Below are positions 42,397 to 50,408 of a stretch of 64,000 nt of DNA, piece after piece (position 1 is the stretch's first letter; every line of letters starts with the position of its first letter). Source of the DNA: Paenibacillus sp. E222 (GTDB lineage Bacteria; Bacillota; Bacilli; Paenibacillales; Paenibacillaceae); NCBI RefSeq assembly GCF_013401555.1, contig NZ_CP058552.1, forward strand, positions 6,944,001-7,008,000, in the 5' to 3' direction. Made by a program: the position numbers and the translations under genes. Below the pieces are notes generated by a model. That model had not been told where the DNA came from and did no database searches. It was given only the letters and a program-made list of their open reading frames with translations.

Positions 42397-43347
42397 TCAC
42401 CCCGTTGTCTTGATTCGTGGATCTACCACGCCATATAAGATATCAGCTACCAGGTTTCCGACGACCAGCAGCACAGAGGACATCATCGTAATGCCCATAA
42501 TAATCGGATAATCCAAGCCGTGAACGGCTGAAATCCCTAGAGATCCCATTCCCGGCCATGAGAAAACGGACTCCGTAATAAACGCTCCTGCAATCAGCTC
42601 TGGCAAAGACATACCGAGAATGGTGATTACAGGCAGCAGTACATTTTTGAGTACATGACGAAGCAGTACCGTTCCTTTGGTTGCGCCGTAGGCATACTGG
42701 ATTTGAACATAGTCCTCTTCCAGTTGACTGATTGTATTCGAGCGAATATACCGCATGTACACGGATACGTTCATGAAGGTCAATACGGTACATGGCAAAA
42801 TGCCGTGTTTGATTATATCCCATGCAGAGTCCATACCCACCGTTCGCATCCCCATGCTTGGTAACCAGTGCAGCTCTACTGCAAAGAAATAGATCAGCAT
42901 CATACCGAACCAGAAGCTAGGAATCGATATCCCGATATACGAGATTAAGCTGAGTCCACGGTCAAACAGGCTGTTCTGACGCGAACCCGCAATCATGCTC
43001 AGCGGAATAGAAATCAGCAAAGACAATAATAGCGATGCCCCCATCAATCCAAATGTAGCGGGCAATCGTTCAATAATCATTTCGGCAACCGGGCGATGGT
43101 TCACCAGTGAATAACCAAGGTCACCAGACAGTACATTTTTGAGCCATACGACATATTGCACGTACATCGGTTGATCAAGACCGAGGTTTTGCCGAATACG
43201 CTCCACATCTTCTGCCCCCATATTCGGGGTAACAAAGGAAAGCACCGGATCGCCCGGCGCCAGCTTGATCAAGGTGAACGATACGATGGAGATTACAAAA
43301 AGAAGAGGGATCGCTTGTGCGATCCTTCGAACAATATAGTTGTTCAC
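42397..43347 (-). CDS. oppB: Oligopeptide ABC transporter permease
   Basis: This 316-residue permease has six helices. The N-terminus is MNNYIVRRIAQAIPLLFVIS, the LAPGDPV motif lies in the first loop, and the EAA loop is YVQIQYAYGATKGTVLLRHV. It is typical of OppB/DppB. GGAGGTG precedes its ATG, and a GC-rich hairpin lies just upstream of that. It is separated from oppA by 472 bases containing a nested pair of repeat elements. Confidence 0.95.
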   Translation of the reverse strand: MNNYIVRRIAQAIPLLFVISIVSFTLIKLAPGDPVLSFVTPNMGAEDVERIRQNLGLDQPMYVQYVVWLKNVLSGDLGYSLVNHRPVAEMIIERLPATFGLMGASLLLSLLISIPLSMIAGSRQNSLFDRGLSLISYIGISIPSFWFGMMLIYFFAVELHWLPSMGMRTVGMDSAWDIIKHGILPCTVLTFMNVSVYMRYIRSNTISQLEEDYVQIQYAYGATKGTVLLRHVLKNVLLPVITILGMSLPELIAGAFITESVFSWPGMGSLGISAVHGLDYPIIMGITMMSSVLLVVGNLVADILYGVVDPRIKTTG

Positions 43348-43364
43348 ATGGGCACCTCCGAATC

Positions 43365-43388
43365 AACGCCGGCCTCGCGGCCGGCGTT
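43365..43388 (-). promoter_or_regulatory. GC-rich hairpin upstream of the oppB ribosome site
   Basis: AACGCCGGCC and GGCCGGCGTT form a perfect 10-bp stem around a GCGA tetraloop on the minus strand. No T-tract follows, so it is not a normal terminator. It ends about 9 bases before the GGAGG of oppB and may block 3' exonucleases or mark an mRNA processing site between oppA and oppBCDF. Confidence 0.6.
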
Positions 43389-43418
43389 ATTGGCTTGTTA
43401 TATAGTATGAACGCATGT

Positions 43419-43797
43419 GGATTGAACCAAGGATTCACATCGGCCACTCCGATGGCAGAAAAATCTTCCGATCACTGTTATCCCCGGATTTCTTGATTTC
43501 CTATTCTATATAAGTTCAACTAATGAATATTTACACTGGCACTCCGATGACAGAACAACCTTCCGATCGCTGTTACCCCCAGATTTCTTTGATTCCTTTA
43601 TAAAAAGGGGAAATCTGGGGATAAAGGCGAACGCTTTGCTTCTTCAGGTTATTTCTGTCCTCTCCGTTATTGTGTAAATGTTTAGTTGAACATATATGAA
43701 CATATATAGTAGGAAGAAATCCAGTGATAAAGGCGAACACGTCGTTTCTCCAGATTTTTTCTGCCCTCTACGTTCTTTGTGAATCTCGAAGGTTCAA
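43419..43797 (-). mobile_element. Palindromic repeat element, old copy split by a younger copy
   Basis: Degenerate left and right parts of one element lie on either side of a second element. The left part (43419-43508) has ATTGAACCAAGGATTCACAT, ACTCCGATGGCAGAAAAATC and TCCCCGGATTTCTTGATTTC. The right part (43696-43797) resumes with AGGAAGAAATCCAGTGATAA, GGCGAACACGTCGTTTCTCC and an end resembling GAATCTCGAAGGTTCAA. Joined, they restore the normal element order with the break in the central loop. The old copy has diverged from the consensus more than the inner one. Confidence 0.7.
43509..43695 (-). mobile_element. Palindromic repeat element, young nested copy (complete, short form)
   Basis: This copy is about 187 bp with good inverted ends: TAAGTTCAACTAATGAATAT, TTACAC on the left and TGTGTAAATGTTTAGTTGAA on the right. 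It has the consensus core (GATGACAGAACAACC, CGATCGCTGTTACCCC, CTTCTTCAGG, CTCTCCGTTATTG). It lacks the 45-bp AGCTTTCTTTC block of the long form. It lies within the central loop of the older copy at a TATA-rich site. Direct flanking repeats are not clear beyond TATA. Confidence 0.78.
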
Positions 43798-43819
43798 ACA
43801 ATACGTTCATTCTATATGA

Positions 43820-45427
43820 TTATTTTTTAAATAGTTTGGACAGATCTTCAAGCATCACGACTGGTTTCGGATTTGCATCTTCAACGCCGCCGTAAGTGTT
43901 GTCAATCGCTACTACAGCTTTCGTGTAGGCAATCGGGTATACCGTCATTTCGTTTGCTACAGTTTGTTGGATTTGTTTGTACAAATCGCCACGTTTCGTT
44001 TCGTCAATTTGAACGGCTGCTTCATTCCACAGTTTATCGAAATCGGCATTTTTGTAATGGGAGTAGTTATATGCCGCATCACTCAGGAAGAGAGATTTAT
44101 AAGCATCTGGCTCATACCCCATAATGTATCCACCAAAGGACAATTCAAAGTCTGTGTTGTTCATATCCAATGTGCGGTTACCGTAAGCTGTTCCATCCAT
44201 CGGCAGCAATTCTACTTCAATGCCCACGTCTTTCAGTTTTTGCTGAATGTACAGCGCTTGGCTTGTTTGTGGTTTGTTGGTGTTTGTGTAAGCAAGACGC
44301 AATTTCAGGTTGCTTACGCCTGCATCAGCCAGCAATTGTTTTGCTTTTTCCACGTTGTAGTCGTATTTCTCAACATCGTCCGTTTGGTACAACGTGTCCG
44401 GTGTCAGAATCGACGGAGCCGGTTCAGCAAAGTCAGCTGAAGAATACGAAGCAGTGATCAATTCATTTTTATCCAAAGCATAAGCGATGGCTTGACGAAC
44501 TTCTTTCTTTTGCATCGAAGGCACGTTCAGGTTGAACACCATGTATTGCAAGCGACCTTCCGGGTAAGTCAGCATGTTGAATTTGCCTGTGTCGTTCAAT
44601 TTGTTGTAATCCTGTGTGTCAACCATACGCATTTGAATCTCGCCGTTTTGCAAAGCCAGGTTCGCTGCATTTGGATCTTTCGCTACACGATACGTCACGC
44701 TATCCAGATGAGCTTTGCCTGCAAAGTAATCATCAAAACGTTCCAGTGTTACGTATTCGCCCGGACGGTATTCCTTGAACTTGAACGGACCGGAACCGAT
44801 CGGGTTGTTGTTTTTGTCGCTTTTCTCAATATCGGCTTCGCCTTCAAAAATATGTTTAGGGATTGGAGAGAAAGAAACCAATGCTCCTTCAAAAGCAGCA
44901 GATACTTCCGGCAATTTGAATTCTACCGTCAGGTCATCGACCTTGGTTACTTTAACCGGTTTGCCATCAAAAACATACTGACTACGGGAAGAACTGTGCT
45001 GTTTCTCATCAAGGATACTATCCATCGTGAACACAATATCATCCGCTGTAAGAGGCTGGCCGTCATGCCATTTCAGGCCGTCTTTGAGCTTCAATGTATA
45101 CGTCAGGTGATCATCAGAGAAGCTGTCGCTCTCTGCGAGCACATACGTTTTTTTGCCATCATTCACATTGAACAGTGGAGCATATAAAGATTGATCAATC
45201 GTCAACGTTACACGGTCACCCGCATAGATCGGATTCATCACTTTAGGATCATCCTGAACGGCAATGATGATGCTTCCGCCATCTTTCGGTTGGCTATCAT
45301 CCGTTGTCGCTGTATTTTCTGCGGTATTAGACGAAGAACTTGTTCCGTCACCGCTGCTTCCGCATGCACTCATGATTGCCACAACCAGAACCAGCATCAA
45401 TGACAGCCACATTTTTTTCGATTTCAT
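43820..45427 (-). CDS. oppA: Oligopeptide-binding lipoprotein
   Basis: This is a 535-residue extracytoplasmic binding protein of family 5 (peptide/nickel type). The signal peptide ends in MSAC (Cys 22) with a Ser/Thr/Asn-rich linker. The family motif LKDGLKWHDGQPLTADDIVF is near residue 110, and VRQAIAYALDKNEL lies in the middle. It is the first gene of the opp operon, with a clear promoter. The repeats downstream probably reduce read-through, so that binding protein exceeds permease, the usual ratio for such systems. Nickel or dipeptide specificity cannot be excluded. Confidence 0.95.
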   Translation of the reverse strand: MKSKKMWLSLMLVLVVAIMSACGSSGDGTSSSSNTAENTATTDDSQPKDGGSIIIAVQDDPKVMNPIYAGDRVTLTIDQSLYAPLFNVNDGKKTYVLAESDSFSDDHLTYTLKLKDGLKWHDGQPLTADDIVFTMDSILDEKQHSSSRSQYVFDGKPVKVTKVDDLTVEFKLPEVSAAFEGALVSFSPIPKHIFEGEADIEKSDKNNNPIGSGPFKFKEYRPGEYVTLERFDDYFAGKAHLDSVTYRVAKDPNAANLALQNGEIQMRMVDTQDYNKLNDTGKFNMLTYPEGRLQYMVFNLNVPSMQKKEVRQAIAYALDKNELITASYSSADFAEPAPSILTPDTLYQTDDVEKYDYNVEKAKQLLADAGVSNLKLRLAYTNTNKPQTSQALYIQQKLKDVGIEVELLPMDGTAYGNRTLDMNNTDFELSFGGYIMGYEPDAYKSLFLSDAAYNYSHYKNADFDKLWNEAAVQIDETKRGDLYKQIQQTVANEMTVYPIAYTKAVVAIDNTYGGVEDANPKPVVMLEDLSKLFKK

Positions 45428-45468
45428 TATGATATTTCCCCTCGCTGTAATTTAACGTTCTGTTAGAT

Positions 45469-45497
45469 AGTATAGGCAAGGATTCGACAAATTGCAA
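45469..45497 (-). promoter_or_regulatory. Sigma-A promoter of the opp operon
   Basis: On the minus strand TTGCAA (45497-45492) and TATACT (45474-45469) are spaced by 17 bases, 40 bases before the oppA start. Confidence 0.75.
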
Positions 45498-45557
45498 CGA
45501 TTTTTTCCAACTTAACCTATCGGGTTTAAATGAAATAACATTATTGCCTAGCAATGC

Positions 45558-45598
45558 AAAAAACCTCCATATCACTTTTTATCGTGAAAGGGAGGTTT
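45558..45598 (-). terminator. Terminator of the cysTWA-sbp operon
   Basis: On the minus strand AAACCTCCCTTTCAC and GTGATATGGAGGTTT pair (45598-45584, 45575-45561) and are followed by a run of T residues. It lies about 50 bases after the sbp stop. Confidence 0.87.
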
Positions 45599-45650
45599 GA
45601 ATAACAATTAATCTTCTGAAATTCAATAACAGGACGATGCTCGTACGATC

Positions 45651-46715
45651 TTACAACCCGGCCAACACCTGGTACCATACGCCTCGTTTGGAATACAGTG
45701 TACTGCGTACCTTGTCCCATCCGCCGAGGTAGTTAATATCGAACAGACCTTCAGGCGTTGGGAACGAGGACTTCGTCTCTGCAAACACCTCAGGATCTAC
45801 CGAACGGAAACCGTGCTTGGCAAAAATGCGCTGTGCTTCCGGTGTTCGCAGATAGGCTACAAAAGCCTCCGCCAATTCACGATTGCCATGCTTATCCGCA
45901 TATTTGTCCACAACAACCGCCGGATTCTCAATCAGGATTGTGTTTTTGGGAACCACGATATCATAATTGACACCCTTGGCAATCCGGGCAAGCAATTCAT
46001 TTTCATACGTGACGATAACGTCACCCACGCCATATTCAAATGCCGCCATGGAGGATCGGCCACTCTTATCCAGTGACTCAACATTCTCATGTACTTTTTC
46101 CAGAAAAGCTTTAGCCACGGCAGGATCTTTCTTCCCTTGCTCCTCCTCAGATAACTTCAACCCTGCACCATAGATGGCATTAATGTCCCACTGTGCTCCG
46201 CCTGACGTCTTCGGATTAGGATAAAGCACCTTAACCCCCGGCTTGGTCAAATCTTCAAAATCGCGAATACCCAGCGGGTTGCCTGCTCTTGTACCCAGAA
46301 CAACAATCGAGCGGGTGATCATGCCATCACTCGGTGCCTGTTTCCAGTTGGAGCTGACCAGATCAGCTTTGACCAGCTTGTCGATATCACTTTCCATCGC
46401 CAGAAGCGCAACATCAGCTTCGAATCCACCAACAATGGCTCTGGCTTGTGTCCCTGAGGCTTCATAGGATTCTTGAAAGTGAACCGTCTGTCCAGTCTTG
46501 GCTTTCCATTCCGCCTGGAACTTGGGCAATAACTCTCCGACGGCGTCTTTGGCTACACTGTAAGCACCGATAACCAATGTATTGGATTGGTCGTCTGTCG
46601 AAGTTCCGTTCTGTCCGCTCGCATCCTCCTGCTTGCTACATCCAACGGTCATGCAGACGAGCAGAAGCATGAGGACAACGTATAAAGGGTTGAATTTCTT
46701 CTTCATCGTCTGCAT
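45651..46715 (-). CDS. sbp: Sulfate-binding lipoprotein
   Basis: This 354-residue lipoprotein (lipobox TVGC, Cys 26) belongs to the sulfate/thiosulfate-binding family. Characteristic segments are NTLVIGAYSVAKDAVGELLP, the PNPKTSGGAQWDINAIYGAG motif that contacts the oxyanion, and ILIENPAVVVDKYADKHGN. The ATG at 46715 has AGAGG 8 nt upstream; the frame's earlier GTG is too close to it. It is the last gene of the operon cysT-cysW-cysA-sbp. The family also includes molybdate-like binders, but this motif set is that of Sbp/CysP. Confidence 0.93.
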   Translation of the reverse strand: MQTMKKKFNPLYVVLMLLLVCMTVGCSKQEDASGQNGTSTDDQSNTLVIGAYSVAKDAVGELLPKFQAEWKAKTGQTVHFQESYEASGTQARAIVGGFEADVALLAMESDIDKLVKADLVSSNWKQAPSDGMITRSIVVLGTRAGNPLGIRDFEDLTKPGVKVLYPNPKTSGGAQWDINAIYGAGLKLSEEEQGKKDPAVAKAFLEKVHENVESLDKSGRSSMAAFEYGVGDVIVTYENELLARIAKGVNYDIVVPKNTILIENPAVVVDKYADKHGNRELAEAFVAYLRTPEAQRIFAKHGFRSVDPEVFAETKSSFPTPEGLFDINYLGGWDKVRSTLYSKRGVWYQVLAGL

Positions 46716-46770
46716 GGGCAGCACCTCTCTCCAAAATTCTAGAACAATTCTGAAACAAATAATCTTCTGA

Positions 46771-47835
46771 TTAGATGATGACCGGCATTGGATCTTCCTT
46801 CAATCGGTTCTCAACAACCCAGCTATGGGTATCATTGAACAGATATGCCCGATGCACAAGCACCCGAATCTGTTGGCCGACTTGCAGCGTTGTTTTCTCC
46901 AGGGAACGATACGTAATGAGTTTATGGCCTTCAACTTCCACTTCCACCATCCATTCACTTCCGCGGAAATGAAGGTGTTTGACGGTACCCTTTTCAGTAG
47001 CAGACAACATGCTAAACTCGTTCTTCAAACCGATCTCGATATACTCAGGGCGGATCAACGCACGGGTGCGCTCCCCTTCCACCGCATGTTCGAAACCCTT
47101 GAGCTGTGAAGCATCCTCCACAACGGTGGATTCCCCGATAAATGTAGCAACAAAAGGTGTCTCTGGATTTTTGTAAATATCCCATGGCGTGCCCTTCTGC
47201 TCCAACCGCCCTTGGCTGATAATCATAATTTCGTCGGCAACTTCAATCGCTTCATCCTGGTCATGGGTTACAAAAATCGAAGTGATACCCACCCGCTCAA
47301 TCAGTTCTCTCAGCCACGAACGCAATTCCTGACGGATCTTGGCATCAATGGCGGCAAACGGTTCATCCAGCAGCAGCAACTGGGGCTCAGGGGCCAATGC
47401 TCTGGCAAAAGCGACACGCTGCCGCTGTCCACCAGACAACTGATGTGGATAACGCTGTTCGAAACCTTTCAGCCCTGTCAATTCCACCAGCTCCATGACC
47501 CGATCACGGATCTGTGCTTTGGGGGTCTTTTTGACCTTGAGTCCAAAGGCGATATTATCAAATACCGTCATATGTTTGAACAAAGCATAGTTCTGAAATA
47601 CAAATCCGATTCCCCGCTCCTGCGGAGGCAGATGGTTTACGACCTTTCCGTGAAAACGAATTTCCCCGGAACCTGGATTCTCCAGACCCGCCAGCATACG
47701 CAGAATGGATGTTTTCCCACCTCCGCTGGGTCCCAGCAAACCGATTAGATGGCCTTTGGCAATATCGAACGAGACATCTTTTACCGCATGAAAATCACCG
47801 AAATGTTTGTTCAGATCACGGACTTCCACATGCAT
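46771..47835 (-). CDS. cysA: Sulfate ABC transporter ATP-binding protein
   Basis: This 354-residue ATPase has Walker A GPSGGGKTS, the signature LSGGQRQRVAFARALAP, Walker B LLLLDEPFAAID and the H-loop FVTHDQDEAI. The C-terminal TOBE-like regulatory domain (about 230-345) is typical of CysA. The gene follows cysW by one base. An ATG is used as the start with AAGGAAG upstream. Confidence 0.94.
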   Translation of the reverse strand: MHVEVRDLNKHFGDFHAVKDVSFDIAKGHLIGLLGPSGGGKTSILRMLAGLENPGSGEIRFHGKVVNHLPPQERGIGFVFQNYALFKHMTVFDNIAFGLKVKKTPKAQIRDRVMELVELTGLKGFEQRYPHQLSGGQRQRVAFARALAPEPQLLLLDEPFAAIDAKIRQELRSWLRELIERVGITSIFVTHDQDEAIEVADEIMIISQGRLEQKGTPWDIYKNPETPFVATFIGESTVVEDASQLKGFEHAVEGERTRALIRPEYIEIGLKNEFSMLSATEKGTVKHLHFRGSEWMVEVEVEGHKLITYRSLEKTTLQVGQQIRVLVHRAYLFNDTHSWVVENRLKEDPMPVII

Positions 47836-47836
47836 C

Positions 47837-48634
47837 TCAATGCACTTCCTTTCGCTTCTTGGCCCATTCCATCATAAGCAGCAGCCCGACAGAAAAGGTA
47901 ACCAGTACCAGTGCCACACCATTTGCGGCAGCTACGTTAAAATTCTCTACATCCTGATATACAAGCGTTGTGGCCGTCTGCGTTTTGTTCATAATGTTAC
48001 CGGATACAACCAGCACTGCACCGAATTCCCCAAGCGAACGGGCCACCGTCAACACAAGACCGTACACAACCGCCCAGCGGATGGAAGGCCAGGTTACACT
48101 CCAGAACGTTCTCCAGCCGTATGCACCCAGCGTTGACGCAGCCTCTTCCTGCTGAGATCCAAGCTCCTGCAAGACAGGCATGACCTCTCGGACCATCAGT
48201 GGAAACGTGACAAACAACGTTGCAATGACCATGCCCGGGAAGGCATAGACCACATTGAATCCAATTCCTTCAAAAAAAGCGCCCATAATGCTGTTGGGAC
48301 CCAGCAGTAGTACAATCATCAATCCGCCAATGACGGGTGATACGGCATAGGGCAGATCCACAATGCTGTTCAGCAGCCCTTTCACCCGGTCACTCAGCCA
48401 TCCGGCGCGAACCAGATAGATGGCCATCATAACGCCAAACAATGTATTTAACAGCGTGACAACAAGTACAACAAGTCCTGTCATCATCAAGGCATGAAGC
48501 GCCTCAGGGCGCAACAACCCATCCAGGAATCCTCCTGCCCCGTCTTCAAATGCACCAATAACAATACGTCCAAGCGGGATGATCAGCAGTACAATAAACA
48601 CCGCAAACGTCAGTCCGATTAATAGTCGCCTCAT
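47837..48634 (-). CDS. cysW: Sulfate ABC transporter permease
   Basis: This 265-residue membrane subunit has six helices and the EAA-loop motif EEAASTLGAYGWRTFWSVTW. The overall form matches CysW. It overlaps cysT by 4 nt (ATGA), so the two permeases are coupled. It begins MRRLLIGLTFAVFIVLL, a typical first membrane segment. Confidence 0.94.
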   Translation of the reverse strand: MRRLLIGLTFAVFIVLLIIPLGRIVIGAFEDGAGGFLDGLLRPEALHALMMTGLVVLVVTLLNTLFGVMMAIYLVRAGWLSDRVKGLLNSIVDLPYAVSPVIGGLMIVLLLGPNSIMGAFFEGIGFNVVYAFPGMVIATLFVTFPLMVREVMPVLQELGSQQEEAASTLGAYGWRTFWSVTWPSIRWAVVYGLVLTVARSLGEFGAVLVVSGNIMNKTQTATTLVYQDVENFNVAAANGVALVLVTFSVGLLLMMEWAKKRKEVH

Positions 48635-49446
48635 CGTCTTCTCCCCCGCATCTGTACCAGATTAATGAGCCAGAGGATCAGGAAGGAGAGCGTTAAGAGC
48701 AGTACGGAAACGGCCGCGGCACCGGTTGGATTGTCACTTTCGATCTCTCCGTAAATAAATACGGAAGCCGTCAGTGTTCTTCCCGGAATATTGCCTGCCA
48801 CCAGTACAACAGCCCCGAATTCGGCCAGTGCTCTGGAGAATGCGAGCATTCCCCCACTAATCATGCCCGGAGCCATGGACGGAAGAATGACCTGCCTGAA
48901 TGTGCGCGCCTTCGATGCTCCCATCGTGTAGGATGCCTCTTCCTCCGAAGGATCGATCTCCTCGAGCAAAGGCTGCACTGCACGAATGACAAATGGAAAC
49001 GTTACAAAGGTCATCGCGATCACAATCGCAGGCTGGTGAAACACAATTTCAAACCCCATGGATTCCGCCAGTTTGCCAATGGCACTGATCGGACCCAGGA
49101 GCAGCATAATCATCAGGCCACCAACGGCTGTTGGCAATGCAAAAGGAAGATCTACAAGACTGTTAAGGAATGACCTCCCAAAAAAGCGATAACGTGTCAG
49201 CACCCAGGCAATCATGGTTCCCAGAATGACATTAATCACCGTAGCTATAACAGCCAGCCGGATCGTTAACAGCACAGCTTTCCATGCGATTGGGTCCATA
49301 ATGCTTTGGATAAAGTTGCTCCATCCTTCAGAGAAGGAATTGACGTACACACCGATGATTGGAAGTACAATGAGTACGATAAAATATAGCAATACGGTAC
49401 TGCGGAATCCCCAAGTCCATCCCTTGTGACGAAGAACGGTATTCAT
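48631..49446 (-). CDS. cysT: Sulfate ABC transporter permease
   Basis: This is a 271-residue permease with six helices. The EAA loop is EEASYTMGASKARTFRQVIL, and SLVDLPFALPTAVGGLMIML is a conserved CysT/CysU segment. It is the first gene of the sulfate operon. Control is likely from the 49447-49810 gap; a weak -35/-10 pair (TTGACG, 18 bases, TAAAGT on the minus strand near 49585-49610) is the only candidate, and no SAM riboswitch is seen. Confidence 0.94.
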   Translation of the reverse strand: MNTVLRHKGWTWGFRSTVLLYFIVLIVLPIIGVYVNSFSEGWSNFIQSIMDPIAWKAVLLTIRLAVIATVINVILGTMIAWVLTRYRFFGRSFLNSLVDLPFALPTAVGGLMIMLLLGPISAIGKLAESMGFEIVFHQPAIVIAMTFVTFPFVIRAVQPLLEEIDPSEEEASYTMGASKARTFRQVILPSMAPGMISGGMLAFSRALAEFGAVVLVAGNIPGRTLTASVFIYGEIESDNPTGAAAVSVLLLTLSFLILWLINLVQMRGRRR

Positions 49447-49660
49447 TGCTGCATTCCCTCCCAGCCTCCGGTTCTATGTCCGGTCGGCAGTCTTCCTGTT
49501 TTGGTACAACCATTTTCCTAAGTTGGATTTTATTACTTTAATATTATTCCCATTAGTCTACTTGGTTTTTTGCTTATCTGATACTTTACCAGTTTGCAGT
49601 GCTAATCGTCAATGCTTTTATTGAATAAAATCGGCGTACATATGAGATGGATTCATATCT

Positions 49661-49735
49661 TATTACACTGCCTGCTACACGGCCAGAACAACCTTCCGAT
49701 CGCTGTTATCCCCAGATTTCTTTGATCCCCTTTTA
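49661..49735 (-). mobile_element. Palindromic repeat element, degenerate half copy
   Basis: Within the 49447-49812 gap, ATTACACTGCCTGCTACACG leads into CAGAACAACCTTCCGATCGC and TCCCCAGATTTCTTTGATCC, which is the consensus core. The outer inverted end is degraded and the second half is absent. The rest of the gap holds the sulfate-operon leader and the yjbQ ribosome site. Confidence 0.7.
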
Positions 49736-49812
49736 TCTGAGTGGTTTGTTTGGTATGTAATGGTTAAGGTACAATCTAGAGGACATAATTTGGAGCAAAG
49801 GAGTGAAGTAGT

Positions 49813-50214
49813 ATGTTATATACGAAGAATTTATCGACATCCCGACGGGATGAGATGAAGGATATTACGCGGGAGGTGGAGCAGGTTGTCCGTGACAGCG
49901 GTGTGCAGAATGGAACGGTATTGATATATTGTCCACATACGACAGCAGGCATTGCAATTAATGAAAATGCAGACCCGGATGTCAAACATGACGTGCTGCT
50001 TCGTCTGAACGAAGTGTATCCTTGGGAACATCCCGAATATCGGCATGCTGAGGGAAATACGGCTTCTCACTTAAAATCGATCACAACCGGACCATCACAA
50101 ACGGTGATTATACATGAGGGCAGATTACTGCTTGGCAGATGGCAGGGCATCTACTTTTGCGAATTTGATGGTCCCCGTCAACGGGAATATTTCCTTAAAA
50201 TCATGGAAGGTTAG
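49813..50214 (+). CDS. yjbQ: YjbQ-family protein (UPF0047)
   Basis: This small 133-residue protein belongs to the YjbQ/UPF0047 family. It shows CPHTTAGIAINENADPDVK with its conserved His and Asn/Asp residues, followed by HPEYRHAEGNTASHLKSITT and the C-terminal LGRWQGIYFCEFDGPR. Family members form trimers. E. coli YjbQ has thiamine-phosphate-synthase activity in vitro, but the true role is unsettled. AAAGGAG lies 9 nt before the ATG. It is a single-gene unit convergent with the TetR gene. Confidence 0.93.
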   Translation: MLYTKNLSTSRRDEMKDITREVEQVVRDSGVQNGTVLIYCPHTTAGIAINENADPDVKHDVLLRLNEVYPWEHPEYRHAEGNTASHLKSITTGPSQTVIIHEGRLLLGRWQGIYFCEFDGPRQREYFLKIMEG

Positions 50215-50267
50215 CTCCATACCAACCCTTTTTCTATTGATTCGCCATTGATTGAAATAAAAAACAA

Positions 50268-50307
50268 ACAGGCGGCCCACCCAATTTTAGGGATGTAACC
50301 CGCCTGT
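50268..50307. terminator. Terminator between yjbQ and TetR genes
   Basis: ACAGGCGG and CCGCCTGT pair across a 24-base loop. On the minus strand it is followed by TTTGTTTTTTATTT, so it should end the TetR transcript and perhaps yjbQ. Confidence 0.78.
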
Positions 50308-50408
50308 AATGATCTTCTTCGCGCAAAAACTTTCGCGAGACAACGTTATAAAGAATTAATGTTATGACAATTCACCGCCCTGAAGTGTAGGAGTGCGACA
50401 AAAGCGCC

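Noticed and set aside
49447..49660. A SAM riboswitch or CymR site ahead of the sulfate operon
   Set aside because: None of the conserved S-box segments was found, and I could not identify a convincing CymR palindrome.
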